Part shown: piece by piece, positions 20,801 through 28,547 of the stretch
How positions within the stretch are numbered: position 1 is the first letter of the stretch
Layout: the number at the start of each line of letters is the position of its first letter
Assembly (NCBI RefSeq): GCF_026544205.1
Contig: NZ_JALNUI010000025.1
Coordinates: forward strand, 1 to 61,025
Direction of reading: 5' to 3'
DNA length: 61,025 nucleotides
DNA from: Curtobacterium sp. GC_Cur_3
GTDB lineage: Bacteria > Actinomycetota > Actinomycetes > Actinomycetales > Microbacteriaceae
Position numbers and translations under genes: made by a program
The notes under the pieces: generated by a model
What the model was told of the DNA's origin: nothing
What the model saw: the letters and a program-made list of their open reading frames with translations, nothing else
Database searches by the model: none

Positions 20801-20874
20801 TGCACCGCCGGGGTGATGCGCTCGTCGAGGACCCGACGTGCGCGGCCGATGGTGAGGGGGATGTCGTCGTGCAT
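17839..20874 (-). CDS. Alpha-mannosidase, glycoside hydrolase family 38
   Basis: 1011 aa. Removes terminal alpha-linked mannose. The zinc site starts with SAVGHAHIDSAWLWP; the nucleophile is Asp373 in LPDSFGYS; the middle three-helix domain contains LPGTSIAWVHREAVERY, followed by large C-terminal beta domains. No signal peptide, so it trims imported glycans inside the cell. It lies 24 bases after the GH5 gene with GGAAGG before ATG 20874, and overlaps the region just before the Endo H-like gene. Together these describe cutting off, importing and trimming high-mannose glycans. Confidence 0.95.
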   Translation of the reverse strand: MHDDIPLTIGRARRVLDERITPAVHATATPLDTAWHELPGEPIAPAEGLALTFEPYEVGTPWGAAWGTTWFRLSGTVPVAWASRRIEAVIDLGFDKNMPGFQCEGLVYLADGSPVKSINPRNQWVLIAEEAVGGETVEFFVEAASNPVLLDYHPFLVTQEGDIQTSSSKRLYTSRRMDLAVFESAVHELALDIDVLLELQEELPQGPRRMRILQALDDALDALDLQHIAETAPDARAALAEVLAAPAEASAHRISAVGHAHIDSAWLWPVRETIRKVARTTSSMTELIDQTDDFLYGMSSAQQYAWIKEHRPEVYAKVKAAVAAGRFLPLGGMWVESDTVMPTGESIVRQFSQGQRFFEREFGIRPKGVWLPDSFGYSPALPQLMRRAGFEWFFTQKISWNQVNKFPHHTFLWEGIDGSRVFSHFPSMDTYNSRLSGSEVAKASRQFRENRLASGSIAPVGWGDGGGGTTREMTGTAARLADLEGSARVTWEHPDAFFDRAKSELEHPPVWVGELYLELHRATLTSQHQTKQGNRRSEHLLVEAELWAATAAARTEFTYPYEELDALWQQVLLQQFHDILPGTSIAWVHREAVERYAEVADRLEALIASALSALAGNGDRTIVVNPAPSLQGGALAQSAVLTSDLEATTPVTLTEADGGFVLTNELVRVVVDARGLVTSAVDLDTGREAIAPGQVANLLQLHQDFPNMWDAWDVDRYYRNRVEDLVSVTSIDASVDAAGVARVVVSRAFGESTVTQEIVLEPGSRTLEFDQTTDWHETEKFLKVAFPLDVRAEHTIAETQFGAQKRVTHTNTSWEAAKFETSMHRYVLVEEPGFGVALVNDSIHGFDVTRDSVDGHVTTTLRLSLLRAPRFPDPETDQGVQTHRYGLVVGTDVVGATTAGILMNTSARTVTGGSGFGPLVQASGDVVVSSVKLADDRSGDLVVRVYEPSGRRGTGGLAVDGPFGQPVEVTLLEERDPALPGVAAITDGVAAFPVDAFEVRTFRFPRIGDEE

Positions 20875-20898
20875 GGTGCCTTCCGGGGCTGGGGAGGG

Positions 20899-22272
20899 TC
20901 AGGGCATGGTCGCGGGGTGCGCGACCGAGATCGGGGGGTGTGCGGTGTCCGCGTCGAGGTCGGTCGGCACGTCCATCGTGCTCGTCACCCCGCGGGCGGC
21001 CAGCAGGTCCGTGTCGCCGAGCCGGGAGCGGAGGACGACCTGCGGGCCGACGCCGTGCTCCTCGGCGACGGCGAGCCACGCGGCGGCGAAGCGTCCGCCG
21101 GGGGCGCAGTCGGCGCGGACACCGTCGAGGGGTGCGCCGTCCGGGGCGACGTCGTCGAGGACGAGCCCGACGGTGGGCCCGGCGGGAGCGGGGTAGGCGC
21201 CGTCGCCGAACGCGGTGGCCATGGCACGGAAGCGCTCCCCCGTCGGCTTCACCCGGCCGTCGTTCGTCAGGAGGCCGAGGTCGTACTCGAGTTCCGGGAA
21301 GTCGGCGAGGGACCGGGACACGTCGTGGGAGCACCACCACGTGACGCCGAGCAGGTGCTGCACGTCGAGGGCGTGCCGGATGGTCTGCTCGGTGAACGAC
21401 GGTGCGTCGGCGACGTCGACCACGTTCGTCGGGGCGCCGACCTCCTGCAGCCAGTTCGGACGGGCGGGGTCGCGGTTCCAGGCGGCGGCGAGCTGCAGCA
21501 GGTACTCCCCGTGCCGCACGGACCCTGCTCCGAGGGCGCCGTGCACCGCCGCTGAGCCGTTGAACACCCACGAGTGCGTGACGGTGGCGTCACCGTGCTC
21601 CGCCGCGTGCTCCGGCCCGAAGGGCTGGGCGTCGTCGTACCAGGCGGCGTCGTACTGGGCGACGGTCACCAGCGGTGCCGGGGCCGACCCGCTGCCGGGG
21701 GCGACCGACGGGTCCGACGGACCCCGAGCCTCCCGGCCGGCGGACGCCAGCCCGGAGCGTGCCGCAGCGACCATCGCCGCCGCCCACGCGTGTCCCTGCT
21801 CCGCCGTGATCACGTGCGGGGCGGGGTGCGGGGCGTGCGCGAACTGGTTGACCTCGTTGCCGATCGTGATGCCGAGCAGGTTCGGTCGGTCCGCGACCGC
21901 GGCGGCGAGGGCCTTCACGTACGCGGCCGTGGACGCGACGACGTCCGGGTCGGTGAACAGGTTGCGCCGGTGCCACGAGTCGAGCCAGGACGGCAGGAAG
22001 TCGAAGCTCGACAGGTGTCCCTGCAGGGCGTCCACGTTGACGTCGAGGCCGAACGAGGCCGCGATGTCGACGACCCGGGCGACGTCGGCGAGCGCCTGCG
22101 GCCGGATGAGCGTCCGGTTCGGCTGGACGACCGGCCAGAGCGGGAAGATCCGCACGTGGTCGGCGCCGAGGCCCGCGATCGCCTGGAGGTCGCGGGCGGT
22201 GTCGTCCGCCGAGAAGTCGAGCCAGGAGTGGAACCAGCCGACCGACGGTGTGTAGTTGACGCCGAACCGCAT
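20899..22272 (-). CDS. GH5-type glycosidase, probable beta-mannosidase
   Basis: 457 aa. A TIM-barrel retaining glycosidase of clan GH-A: acid/base Glu140 in LGITIGNEVNQF and nucleophile Glu277 in WLQEVGAP, with FGVNYTP at the start. Layout resembles the GH5 beta-mannosidases (GH5_18) of Bifidobacterium that split Man-beta-1,4-GlcNAc, which would be the step left after GH38. That subfamily call is inference. A low-complexity insert at 178-202 (REARGPSDPSVAPGSGSAP) encodes one copy of the CGAGCCTCCC motif. ATG 22272 shares one base with the upstream permease stop (TGATG). Confidence 0.82.
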   Translation of the reverse strand: MRFGVNYTPSVGWFHSWLDFSADDTARDLQAIAGLGADHVRIFPLWPVVQPNRTLIRPQALADVARVVDIAASFGLDVNVDALQGHLSSFDFLPSWLDSWHRRNLFTDPDVVASTAAYVKALAAAVADRPNLLGITIGNEVNQFAHAPHPAPHVITAEQGHAWAAAMVAAARSGLASAGREARGPSDPSVAPGSGSAPAPLVTVAQYDAAWYDDAQPFGPEHAAEHGDATVTHSWVFNGSAAVHGALGAGSVRHGEYLLQLAAAWNRDPARPNWLQEVGAPTNVVDVADAPSFTEQTIRHALDVQHLLGVTWWCSHDVSRSLADFPELEYDLGLLTNDGRVKPTGERFRAMATAFGDGAYPAPAGPTVGLVLDDVAPDGAPLDGVRADCAPGGRFAAAWLAVAEEHGVGPQVVLRSRLGDTDLLAARGVTSTMDVPTDLDADTAHPPISVAHPATMP

Positions 22273-23231
22273 CAGCCCTTCACACCGCCCTCTTCGACGC
22301 CCTTGAAGAAGAAGCGTTGCAGGACGGCGAAGATCACGGCGATCGGGATGAACGCGATCATGGTGCCGGCCGCGATCAGGCGTTGGTCGGTGCCGAACGT
22401 GCCGCGCAGGTACTCGAGCCCGACGGTCAGCGTCAGCTTGTCCGGGGACTGCAGGACGATGAGCGGCCAGAGGAAGTCGTCCCACGCGCCGATGAAGGCG
22501 AAGATCGCGATGACGGCGATCGTGCCCTGCACGGCGGGCAGCGAGATGTACCGCAGCCGCTGCCACGCGTTCGCGCCGTCCATCACCGCGGCCTGGTCGA
22601 TCTCCTCGGGGATCTGCCGGAACGCGTTGAACATGAGCAGGACGTTGAGCGCGGCGATCATGCCGGGCAGGGCGACGCCGACCAGGCTGTCGGCCAGGCC
22701 GAGGTCCTTCACGGTGACGAACTGGGAGATGATCGTCGCCTCGCCGGGGAGCACGAGCGTCGCCAGGAACAGGCCGAGCACGGCCTTGCGGAAGCGCCAC
22801 TGCAGCCGGGCGAGCGCGAAGCCGGCGAGGGTCGCGAACACGATGTTCCCGATCACGTCGATCGCGGCGACGATGAGCGAGTTGCCGATGTAGCCGAACA
22901 CCGGGATGGCGTCGCCCACCCGGAGGTAGTTGCCGATCGTCGGCTGGCTCGGGATGAAGGACGGGTTCGCCGTGTAGATGTCCTCCCCCGGGCCCTTCAG
23001 CGAGGTGGAGAGCTGCCAGAGGAACGGCCCGATCGTGATGAAGAGCACCACGATGAGCAGGACGTAGCGGATCGCCTTCTCGCGGGTGGACATGACGCCC
23101 CAGACCACGCGGCGGCGCTTGCGGGGCGGCCTGGAGGCTCCCCCTCCGCCCGTCGCGCCGGTCACGTCCGGTGTCGGTGCGGCGGTGCCGGCGTTGCCGC
23201 CGATGGCCGGTTCGGTCGTCGTGTTCGTCAT
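22272..23231 (-). CDS. Glycan ABC transporter permease (MalG type)
   Basis: 319-aa inner-membrane permease. A 45-residue Gly/Thr/Pro-rich cytoplasmic tail precedes six helices (from YVLLIVVLFITIGPFLW); the EAA motif is EIDQAAVMDGANAWQRLRYI. Start ATG 23231 overlaps the preceding permease by four bases. It is translationally coupled on both sides, in the operon running 25434 to 16875. Confidence 0.94.
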   Translation of the reverse strand: MTNTTTEPAIGGNAGTAAPTPDVTGATGGGGASRPPRKRRRVVWGVMSTREKAIRYVLLIVVLFITIGPFLWQLSTSLKGPGEDIYTANPSFIPSQPTIGNYLRVGDAIPVFGYIGNSLIVAAIDVIGNIVFATLAGFALARLQWRFRKAVLGLFLATLVLPGEATIISQFVTVKDLGLADSLVGVALPGMIAALNVLLMFNAFRQIPEEIDQAAVMDGANAWQRLRYISLPAVQGTIAVIAIFAFIGAWDDFLWPLIVLQSPDKLTLTVGLEYLRGTFGTDQRLIAAGTMIAFIPIAVIFAVLQRFFFKGVEEGGVKG

Positions 23232-24106
23232 CGGTCCGCCTTGCTGTTCATCCGCGCGAGGGCGAGCATCGGGATGAGCGTCACGGCGAAGAGCAGGAGG
23301 CTCAGCGCGGACGCGTACCCGAGGTTGCCGGTGAACCCTCGTGCGTACTGCTGGATGAGCATGACGAGGGAGTTGTCCTGGCCGCCGGGTCCGCCCGTCC
23401 CGTTCGTCAGGATGTAGAGCTCGCTGAACACCCGGAGCGCGCTCACGCACACGAGGATGCCGACGAGGGTCAGGGTGCCGCGGACGCCGGGCATCGTGAC
23501 CGACCAGAAGCGGCGGACCGAGCCGGCGCCGTCGAGTGCCGCTGCCTCGTGGAGCTCCTTGCCGACGTTCCCGAGGGCCGCCAGGAAGATGATCATGTAG
23601 TACCCGAGGCCCTTCCAGACCGTCAGGCTGATCGCGCTGAACAGCAGCAGCCACCGGTCGGTGAGGAACGGGATGCTGCCCTGCACGATGCCGAGCGACT
23701 GGACCATCTCGTTGATGACGCCACGGTCGTCGAGGATCCAGTTCCAGATCAGCCCGACGACCACGGCGCTGGCGATGACCGGCGTGTAGTACGCCGTGCG
23801 GAAGAAGGCGATGCCGGGCAGCTTCTGCTGCACGAGCACGGCCATGAGGAGCGGGAGGACCGTCAGGAGCGGCAGGCAGATCGCCATGTAGATGACACTG
23901 TTGAGCAGCGCCTCCCACACCTGCGGGTCGGCGAGCAGGGTCTGGAAGTTCTGCAGACCGACCCAGCGGCTGACCCCACCGAGCGGGCTGGCGTTGGTGA
24001 ACGACAGCCGGACGGTGTTGATCGACGGCCAGAGGCTGAACGCGACGAGCCAGACGAGTGCCGGCAGGACGAGCAGCCACGGGGTGAACCAGCGGTTGGC
24101 GCGCAT
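23228..24106 (-). CDS. Glycan ABC transporter permease (MalF type)
   Basis: 292-aa inner-membrane permease with six helices starting at FTPWLLVLPALVWLVAFSLW and an EAA motif ELHEAAALDGAGSVRRFWSV. ATG 24106 is preceded by GGGAGGA. It follows the binding-protein gene by 35 bases. Again no ATPase subunit is in the cluster, pointing to a shared multi-sugar ATPase. Confidence 0.94.
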   Translation of the reverse strand: MRANRWFTPWLLVLPALVWLVAFSLWPSINTVRLSFTNASPLGGVSRWVGLQNFQTLLADPQVWEALLNSVIYMAICLPLLTVLPLLMAVLVQQKLPGIAFFRTAYYTPVIASAVVVGLIWNWILDDRGVINEMVQSLGIVQGSIPFLTDRWLLLFSAISLTVWKGLGYYMIIFLAALGNVGKELHEAAALDGAGSVRRFWSVTMPGVRGTLTLVGILVCVSALRVFSELYILTNGTGGPGGQDNSLVMLIQQYARGFTGNLGYASALSLLLFAVTLIPMLALARMNSKADR

Positions 24107-24141
24107 GGCGATCCTCCCTCTCTCTCTTCTTCGGGGCCGGA

Positions 24142-25434
24142 TCAGCCGTTGGCGAGCAGGGTGTTCATCTTGGTCTGGGCCGTCTGCAGCGCCTTCTCGG
24201 GGGTCACGCCGCCCTTCATCGCCAGCGCGATCTGCTGGTCGAGGAAGTCGGTCATGGCCGAGTTGGCCTCGACCGGGTTGAGGTTCTTCGCCGTCTTCAG
24301 GGCGTCGTTGGCGAGCACGCGGGCCTTGCCCTCGACGGTGCCGTCGTCCTTCGAGAAGAACGGGTCGGACTGCGACGAGGTGGTCGACGGGAAGATGTTC
24401 ACCAGGTGCGCGAAGGCCTCCTGGTTCTTGGCGTTCGTCATGAACGACGCGAGTGCTTCGGCCGTGGCCACGTGCTTGCTCTTCGCCGAGACGCTGAGGC
24501 CCTGCACGTACAGCGGCGGGTTGTCCAGCGCCGGGGAGACGACGATGTTGCCCTTGAGCGACGGGTTGTTCTTCTCGAAGTCCGTGATGGCCGTGGCCCC
24601 ACCGGTGGTCCAGGCGACCTTGCCCTGCGTGAACAGGGTCGAGTTGCCGAGGTAGTCGGTGTTCAGGACCGAGGAGGGCATGAGGCCGTCCTTGTAGGCC
24701 TTGGCGTACTTGCTGATCAGGTCGGCGGCCTTCGACGAGTTCGCGAAGGTGAACTTCGTGCCCTTGTCGTTGATGATCTTCACGCCGGCGAGCGAGAAGT
24801 CGCTCAGGCCGGGCTTGCGGCTCATCAGGTAGTCGTCCGGGCACTTCTGGTGCATGGTCTCGGCCTGCGTGAACAGCTCGTCGGTGGTCTTCGGCGGGTT
24901 GGCCGGGTCGAGACCGCACTTGGTGAACATCGTCTTGTTCCAGTAGTCGATGTCGGTGTTGAGGTACCAGGGGTACCCGAACGTGCCCTCGACGCCCTTG
25001 TAGTCGTACGCCGCGAGCGCGCCCTTGACGTAGGTGCTCGAGAGCGTGCTGTCGTCCTTCGCGACGTCCTGCAGGAACCCGCGCTTGGCGAGCGGCAGGG
25101 CGATGTCCGGCGGCAGGTTGACGACGTCGGGCAGCGAGTTCGACGAGGCCTGGCTGAGCACCTTGTCCGCGTAGCCGTCGCCGGGCTGGTCGACGAGCTT
25201 GACCTTCGCGTCCGGGTACTTCTTCTCGAAGGCCTTCACGACGCCGTTGAGGTAGTCCGTGTAGCTCGGTGTGAGGGCCCAGGTCTGCAGGGTGATCGAG
25301 CCGGAGACGTCGTCGCCGCCGGTGCCCGAGGAGCTGCCACCGGCCGAGCAGCCGGTGAGTGCGAGTGCCGCTGCTGCGACCCCCGCGAGGACTGCGACGG
25401 CGCGACCCGTCGTCGTGCGTGTGGTGGTTCTCAT
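24142..25434 (-). CDS. Glycan-binding lipoprotein of ABC transporter
   Basis: 430-aa family 1 extracellular solute-binding protein. The Sec lipoprotein leader ends in LTGCSAGG, followed by a Ser/Gly linker and the binding domain (SITLQTWALTPSYTDYLNGVVKAFEKKYP). Expected to capture glycans released by the Endo H-like enzyme. First gene of the operon; the leader before ATG 25434 is about 100 bases and contains the palindrome CTGAACCGGTTCAG. Confidence 0.93.
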   Translation of the reverse strand: MRTTTRTTTGRAVAVLAGVAAAALALTGCSAGGSSSGTGGDDVSGSITLQTWALTPSYTDYLNGVVKAFEKKYPDAKVKLVDQPGDGYADKVLSQASSNSLPDVVNLPPDIALPLAKRGFLQDVAKDDSTLSSTYVKGALAAYDYKGVEGTFGYPWYLNTDIDYWNKTMFTKCGLDPANPPKTTDELFTQAETMHQKCPDDYLMSRKPGLSDFSLAGVKIINDKGTKFTFANSSKAADLISKYAKAYKDGLMPSSVLNTDYLGNSTLFTQGKVAWTTGGATAITDFEKNNPSLKGNIVVSPALDNPPLYVQGLSVSAKSKHVATAEALASFMTNAKNQEAFAHLVNIFPSTTSSQSDPFFSKDDGTVEGKARVLANDALKTAKNLNPVEANSAMTDFLDQQIALAMKGGVTPEKALQTAQTKMNTLLANG

Positions 25435-25493
25435 CGCTGCGGACTCCTTCGTGCGTGCGGATGGTCGTGCTCGTCGCCGTAGGTCCAGATCTG

Positions 25494-25507
25494 CTGAACC
25501 GGTTCAG
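25494..25507. promoter_or_regulatory. Candidate LacI operator CTGAACCGGTTCAG
   Basis: Perfect 14-bp palindrome with central CG, the usual form of LacI-family sites. It lies in the untranslated leader of the binding-protein gene, about 25 bases downstream of its predicted transcription start. Confidence 0.75.
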
Positions 25508-25538
25508 TTCCGACGGCCGGACGACGTGTGTGCCGCCG

Positions 25539-25567
25539 ACTATCGACGAATAAAGCGCTATAGTCAA
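25539..25567. promoter_or_regulatory. Divergent glycan-operon/lacI promoters with shared operator
   Basis: Minus strand: TTGACT (25562-25567) and GATAGT (25539-25544) with a 17-base spacer drive the transporter operon. Plus strand: TATAGT (25559-25564) ends seven bases before the LacI ATG at 25572, so that gene is leaderless. TAAAGCGCTATA (25551-25562), a palindrome with one mismatched pair, fills the minus-strand spacer and overlaps the plus-strand -10. One bound repressor could silence both directions. Confidence 0.8.
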
Positions 25568-25571
25568 GCCC

Positions 25572-26603
25572 ATGGCCAGCAAGCGCCGGACGACCATCGC
25601 CGACATCGCCGCGAAGGCCGGCGTGTCCATCAGCGCCGTCTCGTTCGCCCTCAACGACCGCCCCGGGGTGTCCGCGGCGACCCGGGAACGCGTGCGCGCC
25701 GTGGCCCGTGAACTCGACTGGCAACCGCACACCGCGGCACGTGCACTCGGCGGCGCGAAGGCCGGGTCGATCGGCTTCGTGCTGAACCGTCCGGCTCGCA
25801 CGCTCGGCACCGAGTCGTTCTTCGGTGACCTGATCTCCGGCATCCAGCTCGGCCTCGCCGGCACCCACGTCGGCATGACCCTCCTCGTCGCCCGCGACGC
25901 CGACGAGGAGCTGCAGACCTACCGCGACTGGTGGAACGGCCACCGGGTCGACGGCGTGATCGTCATCGACCCGCGGCACGACGACGCTCGGCTCCGGCTG
26001 CTCGACGAGCTCGGCATGCCCACCGTCGTCGTGGGGTCGCACCCGTCCCCTCCCGGAGCTGCTCCCACGGTCTGGATCGACGACTCCGACGCCACCACCA
26101 CGGTCCTCCGCTACCTGCACGCCCTCGGGCACCGTCGCATCGCCCACGTCGCCGGGCGCCCGGAGTTCGAGCACACCGCGATGCGCATCGACCGGCTGCG
26201 GGACTTCGCCGCGGCCGAGGGGCTCGACGCCGCCGAGTCCATCCCGACCGACTACTCCGCCGAGAACGGTGCGGCGGCCACCAGGGACCTGCTCTCCCGC
26301 AGCGTCCGCCCGACCGCCATCGTGTTCGACAACGACGTGCTCGCGGTCGCGGGCCTCGGCGTCGCGAGCGAGATGGGCGTCCGGGTGCCCGCCGACGTCT
26401 CGATCGTGTCGTTCGACGACTCCGCGATGATCCGGCTGGTGCGCCCCGCGATCACCTCACTCACCCGTGACACCGTCGAGCTCGGCCAGCGCGCCGCCAC
26501 CCTCCTGCGCGCACAGATCGACGCCGACGACCCGCTGCCGTCACTGCCCGGCCCCCTGCTCACGCTGAGCGTGCGCGAGTCCACGGGCCGCATCGCCCAC
26601 TGA
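25572..26603 (+). CDS. LacI-family regulator of the N-glycan operon
   Basis: 343 aa. Helix-turn-helix TTIADIAAKAGVSISAVSFA and hinge region DWQPHTAARALGGAKAG, then a sugar-sensing domain (GSIGFVLNRP to SIVSFDDSAMIRL). Divergent from the binding-protein gene with two LacI-type palindromes in between; by position it represses the glycan operon until an imported mannose-containing sugar binds. Leaderless start at ATG 25572. Confidence 0.93.
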   Translation: MASKRRTTIADIAAKAGVSISAVSFALNDRPGVSAATRERVRAVARELDWQPHTAARALGGAKAGSIGFVLNRPARTLGTESFFGDLISGIQLGLAGTHVGMTLLVARDADEELQTYRDWWNGHRVDGVIVIDPRHDDARLRLLDELGMPTVVVGSHPSPPGAAPTVWIDDSDATTTVLRYLHALGHRRIAHVAGRPEFEHTAMRIDRLRDFAAAEGLDAAESIPTDYSAENGAAATRDLLSRSVRPTAIVFDNDVLAVAGLGVASEMGVRVPADVSIVSFDDSAMIRLVRPAITSLTRDTVELGQRAATLLRAQIDADDPLPSLPGPLLTLSVRESTGRIAH

Positions 26604-26658
26604 CCCCTCCGTTGTCCAGCACCCAGCGCCCACTGCCCACCGGTCTCCTTCTCCGGTC

Positions 26659-26708
26659 GTGACGGATCTGGTCGGCGATCCTCGAGGATCGCGAACCGGA
26701 TCCGTCAC
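26659..26708. repeat. 50-bp nested hairpin, family B
   Basis: Outer arms GTGACGGATCTGGT and ACCGGATCCGTCAC; inner perfect palindrome CGATCCTCGAGGATCG. Lies 56 bases after the lacI stop codon and may double as terminator. Confidence 0.8.
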
Positions 26709-26764
26709 GGCGGGATCTGAACGTCGCCGCACGGCCCGACCCCCGACGGTTTCGCTTCTCGCTC

Positions 26765-26814
26765 GTGACGAATCTGGTCGGCGATCCTCGGGGATCGCGA
26801 ATCGGATTCGTCAC
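26765..26814. repeat. 50-bp nested hairpin, family B, variant
   Basis: Outer arms GTGACGAATCTGGT and ATCGGATTCGTCAC; inner CGATCCTCGGGGATCG. Relative to the other copies a G-C pair has become A-T on both arms, so the outer stem is preserved by a compensating change. Confidence 0.8.
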
Positions 26815-26919
26815 GGCGGAAACGAAATTCCAGTGCGGGGCGGAGATGCGCGCAGGACAGACCAGTGGCGGTGGGCGCGGCGGCCGGGTCGGCAGCGTCG
26901 GGTGCGGCGACAGAACCGG

Positions 26920-27798
26920 TCAGGGTGGGATCGGGATGTCCGGGGGTGATCGGTTGAGGCGGGATGTCGTCCGCTCGACCCGCCGCAGGACACGGTGCAT
27001 CGCGGCGACGGACGGGTACCCGTGGTCGGCGGCGACGCGGCCGGGCGGCGTGCCCTCGGACAGCGCTGCGCGGACGGGCAGCGTGCGGAACCAGCGGGCG
27101 AACTCGTCGGGGGTCAGGCCGGTGGCGGCGCGGAAGCGTCGGAGGAGCGTCGACGGCGACACCCGGACCCGGGCGGCGAGTTCGGGGACGGTCGGGGGCG
27201 GGGTGACCTCGAGGTCGGCGATCGCGTCGATCGCGCGCGTCAGGCTGTTGTCGTGCAGGACCGGAGGGCGCCAGGCACCCAGCACGGTGAGGACGAGCAT
27301 CCGCGCGAGGGCGTCCTGGTACGGGCCCGGCCAACGGCGGTGTCCCTGCTCGTCGAGGTGCTCCAGGGTCCGGCGGAGGTCGTCGCCGGGGTCGGGGCGC
27401 CACACGGTCGTGAAGCAGTCCGGCAGGGCGACGGCCTCGGGCATGAGCGGTCCGAACGTCGCCGTGCCGTGGTGCACGCCCGTCAGGACCATCGCGACGC
27501 CGAGGCCCCAGTCCGGACACGTGCCGGAGACGGTCGGCGGCGGGTGGGCGTGCTCGTCGGTCCCCATCCAGGCCGCGGCACCGGGCGCGAGGAGTGCGGC
27601 CGTGCCGGGCTCGAGGCACTCGGACTCCTGGCCGCGGCCCACCCAGACCCGCCGCCACCGCGTGGCGACCCAGACGTGGTGGTGGCGATCCGGCGGGTAC
27701 CGGAGGGTCCAGGCGGAGTCGGGATCAGCCTCCAGTTCGGCGGTGTGGGTGACGTCGAGACCGACGGCACCGATGAGGGCGCGGAGCGCATCAGCCAT
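26920..27798 (-). CDS. AraC-family transcriptional regulator
   Basis: 292 aa. A cupin-like N-terminal sensing domain (RHHHVWVATRWRRVWVG, EPGTAALLAPGAAAW) is joined to a C-terminal double helix-turn-helix (PTVPELAARVRVSPSTLLRRF and GRVAADHGYPSVAAMHRVLRR). Target unknown: neighbours are the glycan regulator on the left (convergent) and a membrane protein on the right. Start ATG 27798; CACGCT lies six bases upstream, so it may be leaderless. The recognition helix of the second motif is short and ends in a polar tail SPPDIPIPP. Confidence 0.88.
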   Translation of the reverse strand: MADALRALIGAVGLDVTHTAELEADPDSAWTLRYPPDRHHHVWVATRWRRVWVGRGQESECLEPGTAALLAPGAAAWMGTDEHAHPPPTVSGTCPDWGLGVAMVLTGVHHGTATFGPLMPEAVALPDCFTTVWRPDPGDDLRRTLEHLDEQGHRRWPGPYQDALARMLVLTVLGAWRPPVLHDNSLTRAIDAIADLEVTPPPTVPELAARVRVSPSTLLRRFRAATGLTPDEFARWFRTLPVRAALSEGTPPGRVAADHGYPSVAAMHRVLRRVERTTSRLNRSPPDIPIPP

Positions 27799-27861
27799 CC
27801 ACCCAGCGTGACCGACCCGCGGAACCCGCCGACCGTCACGTGACGATCTGTGGAGAGCGGG

Positions 27862-28464
27862 TCAGCGCACCTCGGCTGTGGACCAGAGGTACCGGGCGCC
27901 GGCGCCGACCGGGCGGACGAGCGGTCCGACGAACAGCAGGGCGGCGGTCAGGAAGGCGACGGCCTGGCCGAGCGCGGGGAACGTGAACAGCAGGGTGAGC
28001 AGCTCCTGGGAGGCGCCGGGCAGCGTGCCGAACCAGATGGTCAGTCCGCCCACGAGCCAGACGGCTCCGGCCACGGCGATGACCCAGCCCGCAGCCCGCG
28101 CGGCACCCGTGCTCCGGCGCAGGACCATCACACCGAACGCGATGACCAGGGCCTGGGACGCGAGCGACAGGATCGAACCCACCGCGAACGAGGCGGCCCC
28201 GAGCGGGAGCCAGGTGAGCGCGAAGCACAGCACCGACAGCGCGAAGCCGAGCGCTGCCCGGTCGTGTCGACGTCGGGCTGCGAGGGCGACCACGACCGCC
28301 GCGATCCCGCCGACCACGGCCCCCGCGGTGCGCATCGGCGGCTCGAGGTACCACCCCGTGGACACGACGAGACCGGCCACCCCCGTGAGCGCCGGTGCGA
28401 GCGCCGCCACCACCCCGGCGAGCGCGATCCACTGTTCCTGCCTGTTCGTCGTCATCGACCCCAT
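27862..28464 (-). CDS. Hydrophobic membrane protein, unknown function
   Basis: 200 aa with about six membrane helices, the first at 13-35 (WIALAGVVAALAPALTGVAG). I recognise no family. It ends with a short polar tail. -10 box TACCCT ends six bases before ATG 28464, giving a leaderless start; a second ATG three codons on (MTTNRQEQ) is possible. It is divergent from the histidine kinase with 83 bases between, so it could be connected to that signalling system. Confidence 0.75.
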   Translation of the reverse strand: MGSMTTNRQEQWIALAGVVAALAPALTGVAGLVVSTGWYLEPPMRTAGAVVGGIAAVVVALAARRRHDRAALGFALSVLCFALTWLPLGAASFAVGSILSLASQALVIAFGVMVLRRSTGAARAAGWVIAVAGAVWLVGGLTIWFGTLPGASQELLTLLFTFPALGQAVAFLTAALLFVGPLVRPVGAGARYLWSTAEVR

Positions 28465-28547
28465 GCGCCCAGGGTAGGGCTAACCCCACCCGGAGTCCGG
28501 GAGGGGGCAGGATGGGGCGGAGCGTCGGACCTCGCGATGCTGGATCC

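Larger units (their letters stand above)
26604..26919. other. Convergent gap with two family B hairpins
   Basis: This 316-bp space between the lacI and araC-type stop codons holds no gene, only the hairpin elements at 26659-26708 and 26765-26814. They are 106 bases apart, and some sequence after each is also alike (GTCACGGCGG). Confidence 0.75.

Noticed and set aside
17713..21555. 1280-aa plus-strand frame opposite GH38
   Set aside because: High-GC antisense frame; composition dominated by Arg, Val, Gly and Asp; the minus strand has full GH38 motifs.
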